Below, piece by piece: positions 37,010-44,490 of a stretch of 64,000 bases of DNA. The notes below the pieces were generated by a model, which worked only from the letters and a program-made list of their open reading frames with translations, did not search any database and was not told the DNA's origin. This DNA comes from Nocardioides daejeonensis (GTDB lineage: Bacteria; Actinomycetota; Actinomycetes; Propionibacteriales; Nocardioidaceae). The DNA is taken from positions 1 to 64,000 of the forward strand of contig NZ_QHKZ01000003.1 of NCBI RefSeq assembly GCF_003194585.1, in the 5' to 3' direction. The first letter of the stretch is position 1. Every line of letters begins with the position of its first letter. A program made the translations under genes and the position numbers.

Positions 37010-38953
37010 ATGGGTGACGACACGACCGCGACCTTCAGGTCGCTCGCCGACGAGCTGCGCGCCTGGCCGGACCAACGGCTGGCGCAGTTGCTGCGTGCCC
37101 GGCCCGATCTCGCCACCCCAGCCCCCTCCGACTCGTCGTCCCTCGCCTCGCGCGCGGCCACCCGCGCCTCGGTCCTGCGTGCCCTCGACCTGCTCACCCA
37201 GGCCGATCTCTGGTGCCTTCATGCCCTCGGCGACGAGAGTCAAACACGCGAGGCGGACCCCGTCTCGCTGCAGCGACTGGCCGACCTGGCTCTGGTGTGG
37301 AGCTCGCCGACCGGGCCTCGCCCGCTCAGCGTCGTGAGCGAGCTGCTGGGGAGGCAACCGGGCGAGCCGGAGACCACTCCCCCGGAGCTCGCCACCAGCG
37401 CGGTCGACCCCGAGCGATGCGCGGCGATCGCGACCGGAGCCGCCTTCGACGTCGTACGCCGCGTGGAGGTGCTGCTCGAGGAGTGGGGCCGGGTGCCACC
37501 CACGGTGCTGCGCTCCGGTGGACTCGGGGTGCGCGATCTGAAGGCGGCCGCACATCTGCTGCATGTGTCCGAGCCCCAGGCGGCCTGGATCGCCGAGCTC
37601 GCCGCGGAGGCAGGGCTCCTGGCCACCGGCGCCCCCGAAGGCGTGGACTGGTGGTTGCCTACCGACGGATTCGACGCCTGGGTACGCCGTCCGCTCGCCG
37701 AACGCTGGGTACACCTGGCCGCAGCGTGGCTGGAGTCCTCCCGGCTCCCGGCGCTCGTCGGCAGCCGGGACGCACAGGGCAAGGCGATCAACGCCCTCGC
37801 CCCGGGGCTCGTCGACCCCCATCTCGTCGATACCCGCCACGTGGCCCTGCAGCAGGTGGCTGCGCTGCCCGCCGACGCCGCGCTGGCGAGCGGCACTGGT
37901 GTTCCGTCGGTGGTCGCCAGGGTGCGCTGGCTGCGCCCGCGTCGCGGCGGCAACCAGGTCCGACTCGTCGGGTGGGCACTCCAGGAGGCCGGCGACCTCG
38001 GCATCCTCGGTCTCGGCGCACTCACCGGCTTCGGCCGCGCCCTGCTGGAAGGGCGGTCCGAGGCGGCCGCCAGCGATCTGGCTGCCCGTCTTCCCGAACC
38101 GGTCGACCACGTCCTGGTGCAGGGGGACCTGACGGCGATCGCGCCGGGGCCGCTGGTGCCCGAGGTCGCCGGCCGGCTACAGCAGGTGGCCGACGTCGAG
38201 TCGCGAGGCGGCGCCACGGTCTTCCGGTTCACCGGCGCATCGATCCGCCGCGCCCTCGATATCGGCTGGACCCGCGCCGACCTGCACCTGTTCCTCGACG
38301 ACGTCTCGCGCACGCCGGTCCCACAGCCCCTGAGCTACCTGGTGGACGACACCGCTCGAACCCACGGCACTCTCCGGATCGGCTGGGCCGAGGCGTTCCT
38401 ACGCAGTGAGGACGAGGCCGCGCTCACCACGCTGATGGCGCACCGCGACGCCGGACGGCTGGGACTGCGCCGGATCGCACCGACGGTCGTGATCAGCACG
38501 GCCCCGGTCGAGGAGCTCCTTGCCGGTCTGCGAGCGATGGGCGTCTCCCCGGTCGTCGAGGCCGACGACGGCACCGTCCATCTCGCCACGCCACGAGTAC
38601 GGCGCGCCCGCACCCCGCGGCGTACGTCTGCGGGGCGGGACGCCTCACGGGAGGCGGCCACCACCAGCGCCGCGGTGGCCGCGATCCGAGCCGGCGACCG
38701 GGTGCAGGAGCAGCGGCCCGCGCGGCCCAGCAGCACTTCCCCGGCCGAAGCACTCGCCGCGCTGCGCCAGGCGATCGAGACGGGGAGCGCCGTCCTCATC
38801 GGCTATGTCGACAACCACGGCACCTCCTCGCAGCGGGTGGTGGATCCGCGCAGGCTCGAGGGCGGTCAGCTCTCGGCCTACGACCATCGAGCGGAGGACC
38901 TGCGCGGCTTCGCCGTGCACCGGATCACTTCGGTGACACCGGTCTCTCCCTAG
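37010..38953 (+). CDS. Helicase-associated (XPB/Ssl2-like) protein with C-terminal WYL-like region
   Basis: This 647-residue protein is probably nuclear-acid-linked and cytosolic. Residues ~10-480 match the actinobacterial 'helicase-associated domain' proteins (helicase_C_3 type; LRAWPDQRLAQLLRARPDLA at the start and VLVQGDLTAIAPGPL in the middle). No Walker motifs are present. The C-terminal ~75 residues (ALRQAIETGSAVLIGYVDNHG, RVVDPRRLEGGQLSAYDH) look like a WYL domain, which senses DNA or ligands in bacterial regulators. Such proteins regularly sit directly upstream of the bacterial XPB gene, as here, which suggests a shared function. The ATG at 37010 was chosen; TTG/GTG starts nearby cannot be excluded. 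Confidence 0.85.
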   Translation: MGDDTTATFRSLADELRAWPDQRLAQLLRARPDLATPAPSDSSSLASRAATRASVLRALDLLTQADLWCLHALGDESQTREADPVSLQRLADLALVWSSPTGPRPLSVVSELLGRQPGEPETTPPELATSAVDPERCAAIATGAAFDVVRRVEVLLEEWGRVPPTVLRSGGLGVRDLKAAAHLLHVSEPQAAWIAELAAEAGLLATGAPEGVDWWLPTDGFDAWVRRPLAERWVHLAAAWLESSRLPALVGSRDAQGKAINALAPGLVDPHLVDTRHVALQQVAALPADAALASGTGVPSVVARVRWLRPRRGGNQVRLVGWALQEAGDLGILGLGALTGFGRALLEGRSEAAASDLAARLPEPVDHVLVQGDLTAIAPGPLVPEVAGRLQQVADVESRGGATVFRFTGASIRRALDIGWTRADLHLFLDDVSRTPVPQPLSYLVDDTARTHGTLRIGWAEAFLRSEDEAALTTLMAHRDAGRLGLRRIAPTVVISTAPVEELLAGLRAMGVSPVVEADDGTVHLATPRVRRARTPRRTSAGRDASREAATTSAAVAAIRAGDRVQEQRPARPSSTSPAEALAALRQAIETGSAVLIGYVDNHGTSSQRVVDPRRLEGGQLSAYDHRAEDLRGFAVHRITSVTPVSP

Positions 38954-38977
38954 GGAGGTGCTGAGTAGGCTGGCTCG

Positions 38978-40627
38978 GTGACTGATGGCCCGTTGATCGT
39001 CCAGAGCGACAAGACCCTGCTGCTGGAGGTGGACCACCCACAGGCCGCCGAGTGTCGCCTCGAGATCGCGCCGTTCGCCGAGCTGGAGCGCTCCCCCGAA
39101 CACGTGCACACCTACCGGCTCACCCCGCTCGGGCTGTGGAACGCCCGCGCCGCCGGCCACGATGCCGAGCAGGTGGTGGACACGCTGCTTCGCTACTCGC
39201 GCTACCCCGTGCCGCATGCGCTCCTCGTCGATGTCGCCGAGACGATGGCGCGCTACGGCCGGCTCCGCCTGGAGAAGCATCCGACCCACGGACTGGTGCT
39301 CTCCTCCACCGACCGGGCCGTCCTGGCCGAGGTGCGGCGAGCCAAGAAGGTGCAGGGCATGCTGGGCGAGAAGCTCGACGACGACACCGTCGTCGTGCAC
39401 GCCTCCGAACGGGGGAACCTCAAGCAGGCGCTGCTGAAGCTCGGCTGGCCCGCCGAGGACTTCGCCGGCTACGTCGACGGCGAGGCGCATCCGATCGACC
39501 TCGCCCAGGACGGCTGGTCCCTGCGTGGCTACCAGAAGGAGGCGGCCGAGGCGTTCTGGCACGGTGGCTCCGGCGTGGTGGTGCTGCCCTGCGGCGCCGG
39601 CAAGACGATCGTCGGCGCGGCCGCCATGGGCCATGCTCGGGCGACAACCCTGATCCTGGTGACCAACACCGTCTCCGCCCGGCAGTGGAAGGACGAGCTG
39701 ATCCGGCGTACCTCGCTGACCGCGGACGAGATCGGCGAGTACTCGGGAGCGGTCAAAGAGATCCGGCCGGTCACGATCGCCACCTACCAGGTGCTGACAC
39801 TGCGGCGTAAGGGCACCTATCCCCACCTCGAGCTGCTGGACGCCCGCGACTGGGGCCTCATCGTCTACGACGAGGTGCACCTGCTTCCGGCGCCGATCTT
39901 CCGGATGACCGCCGATCTCCAGGCGCGACGTCGGCTGGGCCTGACCGCCACCTTGGTGCGCGAGGACGGCCGGGAGGGTGACGTCTTCTCCCTGATCGGT
40001 CCCAAGCGGTACGACGCGCCGTGGAAGGACATCGAGGCGCAGGGCTGGATCGCTCCAGCGGACTGCGTCGAGGTCCGCGTGACACTGCCGCAGTCGGAAC
40101 GGATGCTCTACGCAACCGCCGAACCCGAGGAGCGCTACCGGCTGGCGGCGTGCACCCCGCACAAGACCGACGTCGTACGCCGCCTCGTGCGCAAACACGC
40201 CGGGCAGCCCACGTTGGTGATCGGTCAGTACATCGACCAGCTCGACGAGCTGGGTGCCGAGCTCGACGCTCCGGTGATCAAGGGCGAGACGACCGTGGCC
40301 CAGCGACAGAAGCTGTTCGATGCCTTCCGCTCCGGCGAGATCAACCTGCTGGTCGTCTCCAAGGTCGCCAACTTCTCCATCGACCTGCCCTCGGCCGAGG
40401 TGGCGATCCAGGTCTCCGGCTCCTTCGGGTCCCGGCAGGAGGAGGCACAGCGCCTCGGCCGGCTGCTCCGCCCGGGCGACCCGGGCCCGGACGGCGAGCG
40501 CAAGATCGCCCACTTCTACACGATCGTCTCCCGCGACACCGTGGACGCCGACTTCGCCCAGAATCGGCAGCGTTTCCTCGCCGAGCAAGGCTACGCCTAC
40601 CGGATCATCGACGCCGACGACGCCTAG
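38978..40627 (+). CDS. DNA repair helicase, bacterial XPB
   Basis: The 549-residue superfamily 2 helicase resembles eukaryotic XPB. Visible motifs: Walker A PCGAGKTIVG (~206-215), motif Ia VTNTVSARQWKDE, motif II DEVH (YDEVHLLPAP), motif III GLTATLVREDG (including the RED motif of XPB), and motif VI QRLGRLLRP. The N-terminal ~170 residues carry the damage-recognition-like region. XPB-family proteins unwind DNA 3'-5' in vitro; the bacterial role is not settled. It starts with GTG 38978, with no good ribosome site, and TAGGCT about 7 bases upstream may be the -10 of a leaderless promoter. It follows the helicase-associated gene by 24 bases. Confidence 0.93.
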   Translation: MTDGPLIVQSDKTLLLEVDHPQAAECRLEIAPFAELERSPEHVHTYRLTPLGLWNARAAGHDAEQVVDTLLRYSRYPVPHALLVDVAETMARYGRLRLEKHPTHGLVLSSTDRAVLAEVRRAKKVQGMLGEKLDDDTVVVHASERGNLKQALLKLGWPAEDFAGYVDGEAHPIDLAQDGWSLRGYQKEAAEAFWHGGSGVVVLPCGAGKTIVGAAAMGHARATTLILVTNTVSARQWKDELIRRTSLTADEIGEYSGAVKEIRPVTIATYQVLTLRRKGTYPHLELLDARDWGLIVYDEVHLLPAPIFRMTADLQARRRLGLTATLVREDGREGDVFSLIGPKRYDAPWKDIEAQGWIAPADCVEVRVTLPQSERMLYATAEPEERYRLAACTPHKTDVVRRLVRKHAGQPTLVIGQYIDQLDELGAELDAPVIKGETTVAQRQKLFDAFRSGEINLLVVSKVANFSIDLPSAEVAIQVSGSFGSRQEEAQRLGRLLRPGDPGPDGERKIAHFYTIVSRDTVDADFAQNRQRFLAEQGYAYRIIDADDA

Positions 40628-40680
40628 GCCGTCGAGGTGCCGGCCTCGTCCTCACGAGATGGCCAGGTGCGAGCCGCCAA

Positions 40681-40768
40681 CGTGCTGAAGCTGGCGCCTC
40701 AACGTGCTGAAGCTGGCGTCTCGACGTGTCGAAGCTGGCGTCTCGACGTGCTGAAGCTGGCGCTTCGG
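40681..40768. repeat. 22-bp tandem repeat, four units, between converging genes
   Basis: Four contiguous 22-base units occupy 40681-40702, 40703-40724, 40725-40746 and 40747-40768. Units differ from each other by 1-4 bases. They have no spacers. They fill the gap between the XPB gene and the convergent SnoaL-like gene. Confidence 0.9.
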
Positions 40769-40774
40769 CGAGGG

Positions 40775-41155
40775 TCAGCTCATGGTCATGTCGGTGTCGG
40801 CGTGCCAGTAGGCGCGCATGTGGGTGATCTTGCCGGCGTCGTCGAACTCCATGACCTCGATGGCCGAGACGGCGACGGACAGGTCGCCGGTCTTGGTGAC
40901 CACGTCGAAGGCGAAGGCAGCGGCGTTGTCGCCGGAGCCGTGGAACTCGCGCAGGGTCGTCTCGGTCTCGAGGTCCTGGATGCTCTCGTAGAACTCCTCG
41001 ACAGCCGCCCGGCCGACCCGCGGGGCGCTGCCCACCGGGTCCTCCAACGTGGGCTCGGCCGCATAGAGCTCCATGATCTGTGCCGCGGTGCCGCTCGCCA
41101 CCAGGCCCAGGTAGCGCTCCACGATCTCGTGACGCTCCGCCACCGACTTCGCCAT
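40775..41155 (-). CDS. SnoaL-like / ketosteroid-isomerase-fold protein
   Basis: This 126-residue protein has the NTF2-like fold of SnoaL and ketosteroid isomerases: a helical start (VAERHEIVERYLGLVASG), LYAAEPTLEDPVG with a candidate acidic catalytic residue, and the strand pair ending ITHMRAYWHADTD. The fold is common, so the reaction is unknown, but steroid-related proteins of this type exist in actinobacteria. GAGGAG sits 5 bases before ATG 41155. A KstR-like palindrome at 41171-41184 lies in its 5' region and supports a steroid or sterol link. Confidence 0.82.
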   Translation of the reverse strand: MAKSVAERHEIVERYLGLVASGTAAQIMELYAAEPTLEDPVGSAPRVGRAAVEEFYESIQDLETETTLREFHGSGDNAAAFAFDVVTKTGDLSVAVSAIEVMEFDDAGKITHMRAYWHADTDMTMS

Positions 41156-41170
41156 CTTCACTCCTCAAGT

Positions 41171-41184
41171 GAGAACACGTTCTA
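41171..41184. promoter_or_regulatory. KstR-like operator between two divergent genes
   Basis: The core AGAACACGTTCT (41172-41183) followed by A at 41184 matches the KstR consensus TnnAACnnGTTnnA at every fixed position but the first (G for T). KstR is a TetR-family repressor of cholesterol catabolism in actinobacteria. The site is 16 bases upstream of the SnoaL-like start and 69 bases upstream of the divergent metallopeptidase. Function is inferred from the consensus only. Confidence 0.55.
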
Positions 41185-41252
41185 GTTTGGAGCAGGCTAG
41201 CCGAGAACGGCCGGGGAAGGGAGGGCTGGGCACAGTCGCTACGCTCACTGCG

Positions 41253-42680
41253 GTGAGCAGCCCTACAGCCGGCCGGTGGCTGGCGCGCGTCGCCGTACTT
41301 ACCCTCCTTGCGCTTCTCGGCACCGCTGTCGGTGTCAAGGTCCTGGTCGACCCAGCCGACGACGGGCCTCCGCACCCTGACGCGTGGGACGAGCGCGTCC
41401 TCCCGTTGGTGAAGAGCGTCGAGAAGCTCCGCGGCCTCACGTTCAAGGAGCCCGTCTACGTCGACTTCCTCTCCGTCAAGGAGTTCAAGAAGGACGTTCG
41501 CGTCGAGCAGGACGACCTCACCGACGAGGACCGGGAGGAGCTGGAACAGGGCGTCGAGCTGCTCCGGGCCCTCGGCCTGATCACGGGCGACCTCGATCTC
41601 TTCGCGACCCTCCAGGACCTCTCCTCCGGCGGCACCCTGGCCTACTACACGCCCGAGAAGGAACGCATTCGGATCCGGGGCAAGGAACTCACCCCGGCCA
41701 TCACGTCCACCCTCGTGCACGAGCTGACCCACGCCCTTCAGGACCAGCACTTCGGCCTGGAGCAGAAGCTGGACGCGTTCGATGACGATGAAGGCACCGC
41801 AGCGATGGTCTTCCGCGCGGTCGTCGAGGGCGACGCCTCGCGCATCGCCACCTCCTGGGCCCAGGAGCTCCCGGCTGCTGAGCAGCAGGAGCTCCAGCGC
41901 GCCCAGCTCGAGGAAGCCGAGCAGGGTCGCAAGGACCTGACCGGCATTCCCTCGATCCTGGTCACCCAGATGAGCGCGCCCTACGCCTTGGGGGAGCCGC
42001 TGGTCAGCTTGGTCGCTGCGGGAGGGAACGACGCCGTCGACCGACTTCTCCGCTCCGCGCCACGGAGCGAGGAGGTGCTGCTGGACCCCTTCGTCTGGGG
42101 TACGTCCGCAGGGGAGGTCCGGGACGTCGAGCAGCCGGAGCTGGAGAAGGGCGAGAAGGAGTTCGACTCCGGGGAGTTCGGCGCGCTCACGCTCTTCCTC
42201 GTGCTTGCCGAGCGACTCGGCCCGAAGGCGGCGCTGGCCGCCGCGGACGGCTGGGGTGGAGACCAGTACGTCGCCTACGAGAGCGGCGGCACCAGCTGCA
42301 TGAAGGCAACCTTCGTGGGTGACACCGCGAGCGACACCGTCGAGCTCGGCGAGGCGCTCACCACTTGGGCGAAGAGCAGTCCAGCGTCGGCCCAGGTGCG
42401 GATCGAGAAGGACGGCGTGCACCTTCGTGCCTGCGACCCCGGTGCGAAGGCCGACGCCGGCTCGGACTCCTCCGAGGAGGCGCTGACCCTGGTCGCGACC
42501 CGTGCCGCGCTCGGCGCGATGCTGGCGACCCAGCCAGGCATGCCCGTCGAGGCAGCTCAGTGCGTCGGTTCGGCTGCCATCGAGGAGTTCACTCTGGAGG
42601 AGCTGACCTCGGTGGAGGCGGATGCAGCGGCCGATCTCCAGGCGCGCATGATCAAGATGATGACCGGCTGCATGGGCTGA
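41253..42680 (+). CDS. Membrane-anchored zinc metallopeptidase-like protein
   Basis: This is a 475-residue protein with one N-terminal membrane segment (WLARVAVLTLLALLGTAVGVKV, split: residues ~9-30). The rest faces outward. The zinc-binding motif HELTH is at residues 156-160, followed by ALQDQHF; the family is one of bacterial proteins of unknown substrate with this HELTHALQDQ pattern. The middle is rich in acidic and helical segments (GRKDLTGIPSILVTQMSAPY). GTG 41253 is preferred because TACGCT 7 bases upstream looks like the -10 of a leaderless promoter; upstream in-frame codons overlap the divergent promoter region. Two cysteines near the end may form a disulphide. Confidence 0.78.
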   Translation: MSSPTAGRWLARVAVLTLLALLGTAVGVKVLVDPADDGPPHPDAWDERVLPLVKSVEKLRGLTFKEPVYVDFLSVKEFKKDVRVEQDDLTDEDREELEQGVELLRALGLITGDLDLFATLQDLSSGGTLAYYTPEKERIRIRGKELTPAITSTLVHELTHALQDQHFGLEQKLDAFDDDEGTAAMVFRAVVEGDASRIATSWAQELPAAEQQELQRAQLEEAEQGRKDLTGIPSILVTQMSAPYALGEPLVSLVAAGGNDAVDRLLRSAPRSEEVLLDPFVWGTSAGEVRDVEQPELEKGEKEFDSGEFGALTLFLVLAERLGPKAALAAADGWGGDQYVAYESGGTSCMKATFVGDTASDTVELGEALTTWAKSSPASAQVRIEKDGVHLRACDPGAKADAGSDSSEEALTLVATRAALGAMLATQPGMPVEAAQCVGSAAIEEFTLEELTSVEADAAADLQARMIKMMTGCMG

Positions 42681-42706
42681 TCGGCGCACCGGCCGGAGCC
42701 GGCGGC

Positions 42707-43378
42707 TCAGGAGTCGAGCAGCAAGCGCCACGACCGGACGAGCCCGGCATCGACGTACGCCTTCAACGAGCCGCCTGGCCGGACCTGGCGCCCGACATGG
42801 AACTGGCGGACCCCGGCACGCTTGAGCCACGGAACATGCTCGGCGAGGAGCCCGGGCCCGGGCAGCATCAGCTCCGCTGACTCGGAACGCGTCTCGGCCT
42901 GAGCCAGCAGCTCCTCGTAGCCCGAAGCCATCCCCCGGGGCGAGCCGGCGGCGAGGACGGCGTCACACCCGGGCAGGCTCTCGACCGCACGCCACGCCCG
43001 AGCCGGCTCGAGGCACTCGTCGATGGCGTCGCTGAAGGTCCAGGGCACGCCGCGAAGACCGTCGGCCAAGGCGCGCGAGAGCTCCACGTCGACCCGGGTG
43101 TCGGCGTCGAGGAAGCCGAAGACCACGCCCTCCGCTCCCAGGGCGACGTACTCCTCGGCGAGTCCGACCAACCGGGCGAACTCGCCGCCCGTGGTCGTGC
43201 GGCCGTCGTTGAGCCGTAGCTGCACCCGGACCGCCACCTCGGCCTCACGAAGCACGGCGGAAGCCTCGCGCAGGTCGGGCGAGAGGCCGCTGGCGGTGGT
43301 CAGGTAGAGCCGATCGGCTCCGCCCTCGAGCGCGCCGGCGACGTCGCGCGGTTGCAGCACCTCGATCTCCAGGAGCAT
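42707..43378 (-). CDS. CutC-family protein
   Basis: The 223-residue TIM-barrel protein has the family pattern LEIEVLQPRDVAGALEGGADRLYL near the N-terminus (given as residues ~3-26), VRVQLRLNDG, and GVVFGFLDADTRVDVE. CutC was named for copper homeostasis in E. coli, but its biochemical role remains uncertain. It lies 69 bases downstream of the gntR gene on the same strand and may be controlled by it. Confidence 0.82.
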   Translation of the reverse strand: MLLEIEVLQPRDVAGALEGGADRLYLTTASGLSPDLREASAVLREAEVAVRVQLRLNDGRTTTGGEFARLVGLAEEYVALGAEGVVFGFLDADTRVDVELSRALADGLRGVPWTFSDAIDECLEPARAWRAVESLPGCDAVLAAGSPRGMASGYEELLAQAETRSESAELMLPGPGLLAEHVPWLKRAGVRQFHVGRQVRPGGSLKAYVDAGLVRSWRLLLDS

Positions 43379-43447
43379 GCCGACACCCTAGAGGCTTTCG
43401 GCCCGCCGATCGCGATGCGCCGGACTGCAGGTCGTGCTGCGTCGCGC

Positions 43448-44179
43448 CTACCGGTCGCGCTGTTCCGTTGCGAACTGGACCCAGAGCGTGTAGCGGTCGG
43501 CACGGTAGGTGGAGCGCGAGACCTCGACGATCTTGTCTCCGCAGGTCGCCCTCCGGGCGACCCGGAGCACGGCCGAGCCGGCCGAGACGTCGAGCAGGTC
43601 CGCCTCCTCGCGTGAAGCCAGATCGGCCTGGATCGAGTCCTCGGCCCAGGTCGGACGCAGACCCCGGGAGCGGAGCGCCTCGTACAGGCTGGTCGGCGTA
43701 CCCCCCTGGAGGAACCCGGGAAGCAGCACCTCGGCCAGGTAGGCGTCTTCGACGCAGATGGGAGTGCCATCCGCGCGCCGCAGGCGCTTCCAGTGGATGA
43801 CCGGGTCACCCTCGGTCAAGTTGAGCACCCGGGCGATGCCGGGACCCGCGCGTTCGATACGGGCCAGCAGCGTCTGCGACTCGGGCAGCCACCCGCGAGC
43901 CCGCATCTCCTCGGAGAAGCCGACGAGCGCCCCGACGCGGCTGCGCGGCTGGGTGACGAAGGTCCCCTTGCCAGGGATGCGCTGCAACAGTCCCTCGGCG
44001 ACCAGCGCGTCGATCGCCTGACGCACCGTCATCCGAGCAACGCCGAAGCGCTGCACGAGCTCCCGCTCGGACGGAGCCGGAGCGCCCGGCTCGGCATCCA
44101 TGATCAGCTCGCGCACATACTCGCGCACGGCCACGTGTTTGAGACCGCCCACGTGTGTCAACACCCCCGCATCGTCCAC
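43448..44179 (-). CDS. GntR-family regulator with UTRA domain (HutC/DasR type)
   Basis: This is a 243-residue regulator from GTG 44179. The N-terminal winged helix has APAPSERELVQRFGVARMTV and VAEGLLQRIPGKGTFV. The C-terminal UTRA ligand domain starts near ALVGFSEEMRARGWLPES and includes WKRLRRADGTPICVED. HutC/DasR relatives sense sugars or amino acid derivatives. The start is set at the GTG because TACACT (44187-44192) lies exactly 7 bases upstream, as expected for a leaderless promoter; an ATG at 44215 would add 12 residues. A DasR-box-like palindrome lies at 44239-44254. The effector and targets are unknown. Confidence 0.85.
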   Translation of the reverse strand: MDDAGVLTHVGGLKHVAVREYVRELIMDAEPGAPAPSERELVQRFGVARMTVRQAIDALVAEGLLQRIPGKGTFVTQPRSRVGALVGFSEEMRARGWLPESQTLLARIERAGPGIARVLNLTEGDPVIHWKRLRRADGTPICVEDAYLAEVLLPGFLQGGTPTSLYEALRSRGLRPTWAEDSIQADLASREEADLLDVSAGSAVLRVARRATCGDKIVEVSRSTYRADRYTLWVQFATEQRDR

Positions 44180-44186
44180 CTCGCCG

Positions 44187-44192
44187 AGTGTA
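44187..44192 (-). promoter_or_regulatory. Candidate -10 box of gntR (leaderless)
   Basis: TACACT on the minus strand ends 7 bases before the GTG at 44179. This distance places the transcription start at or next to the start codon. Confidence 0.5.
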
Positions 44193-44238
44193 GGGAGGAC
44201 AAGAGGGACACACATGCCGCAGTTCCAGATATGGCCCA

Positions 44239-44254
44239 ACCTGACTAGACCGGT
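44239..44254. promoter_or_regulatory. DasR-box-like palindrome upstream of gntR
   Basis: On the minus strand the 16 bases match the dre consensus ACTGGTCTAGACCAGT at 12 of 16 positions, including the central GGTCTAG. It lies about 47 bases upstream of the proposed -10. GntR/UTRA regulators of the DasR branch bind such sites, so autoregulation is plausible. Confidence 0.45.
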
Positions 44255-44490
44255 CCGGACCATCGGGTCCTTGCGCACGGGGAGGCTATGCCGCTAGTCA
44301 ACGCTCGGCCGTCGCGAGCGCGGCATCCACGGCGTGGCTGGCAAGGCGGAGGAGGGAGGCGATGCGCCAGCATCGTTGAGTGACGACAACGCAGTCCAGG
44401 CGCCCGTGGGGCCGCGCGCAGCAGGCCACGGCGTTGAGCAACACGGCCTAGGGACGTCCCGACCCATATGGCCGCCCCGTGCGTCGGCCG
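44255..44490. other. Non-coding stretch between gntR and the FtsX-type permease
   Basis: About 275 bases (44216-44490, counting the operator) lie between the two minus-strand genes. Apart from the DasR-like site and a weak GGTCC inverted motif at 44253-44270, I see no gene or clear terminator. A short plus-strand frame overlaps the permease gene and is not supported. Confidence 0.5.

Noticed and set aside
40681..40768. CRISPR array
   Set aside because: The 22-base units are directly adjacent with no spacers, the units vary, and no cas genes are present.
40605..42830. 741-codon open frame on the minus strand
   Set aside because: It crosses the 22-bp repeats, the SnoaL-like gene and the antisense of the metallopeptidase; no coherent protein.
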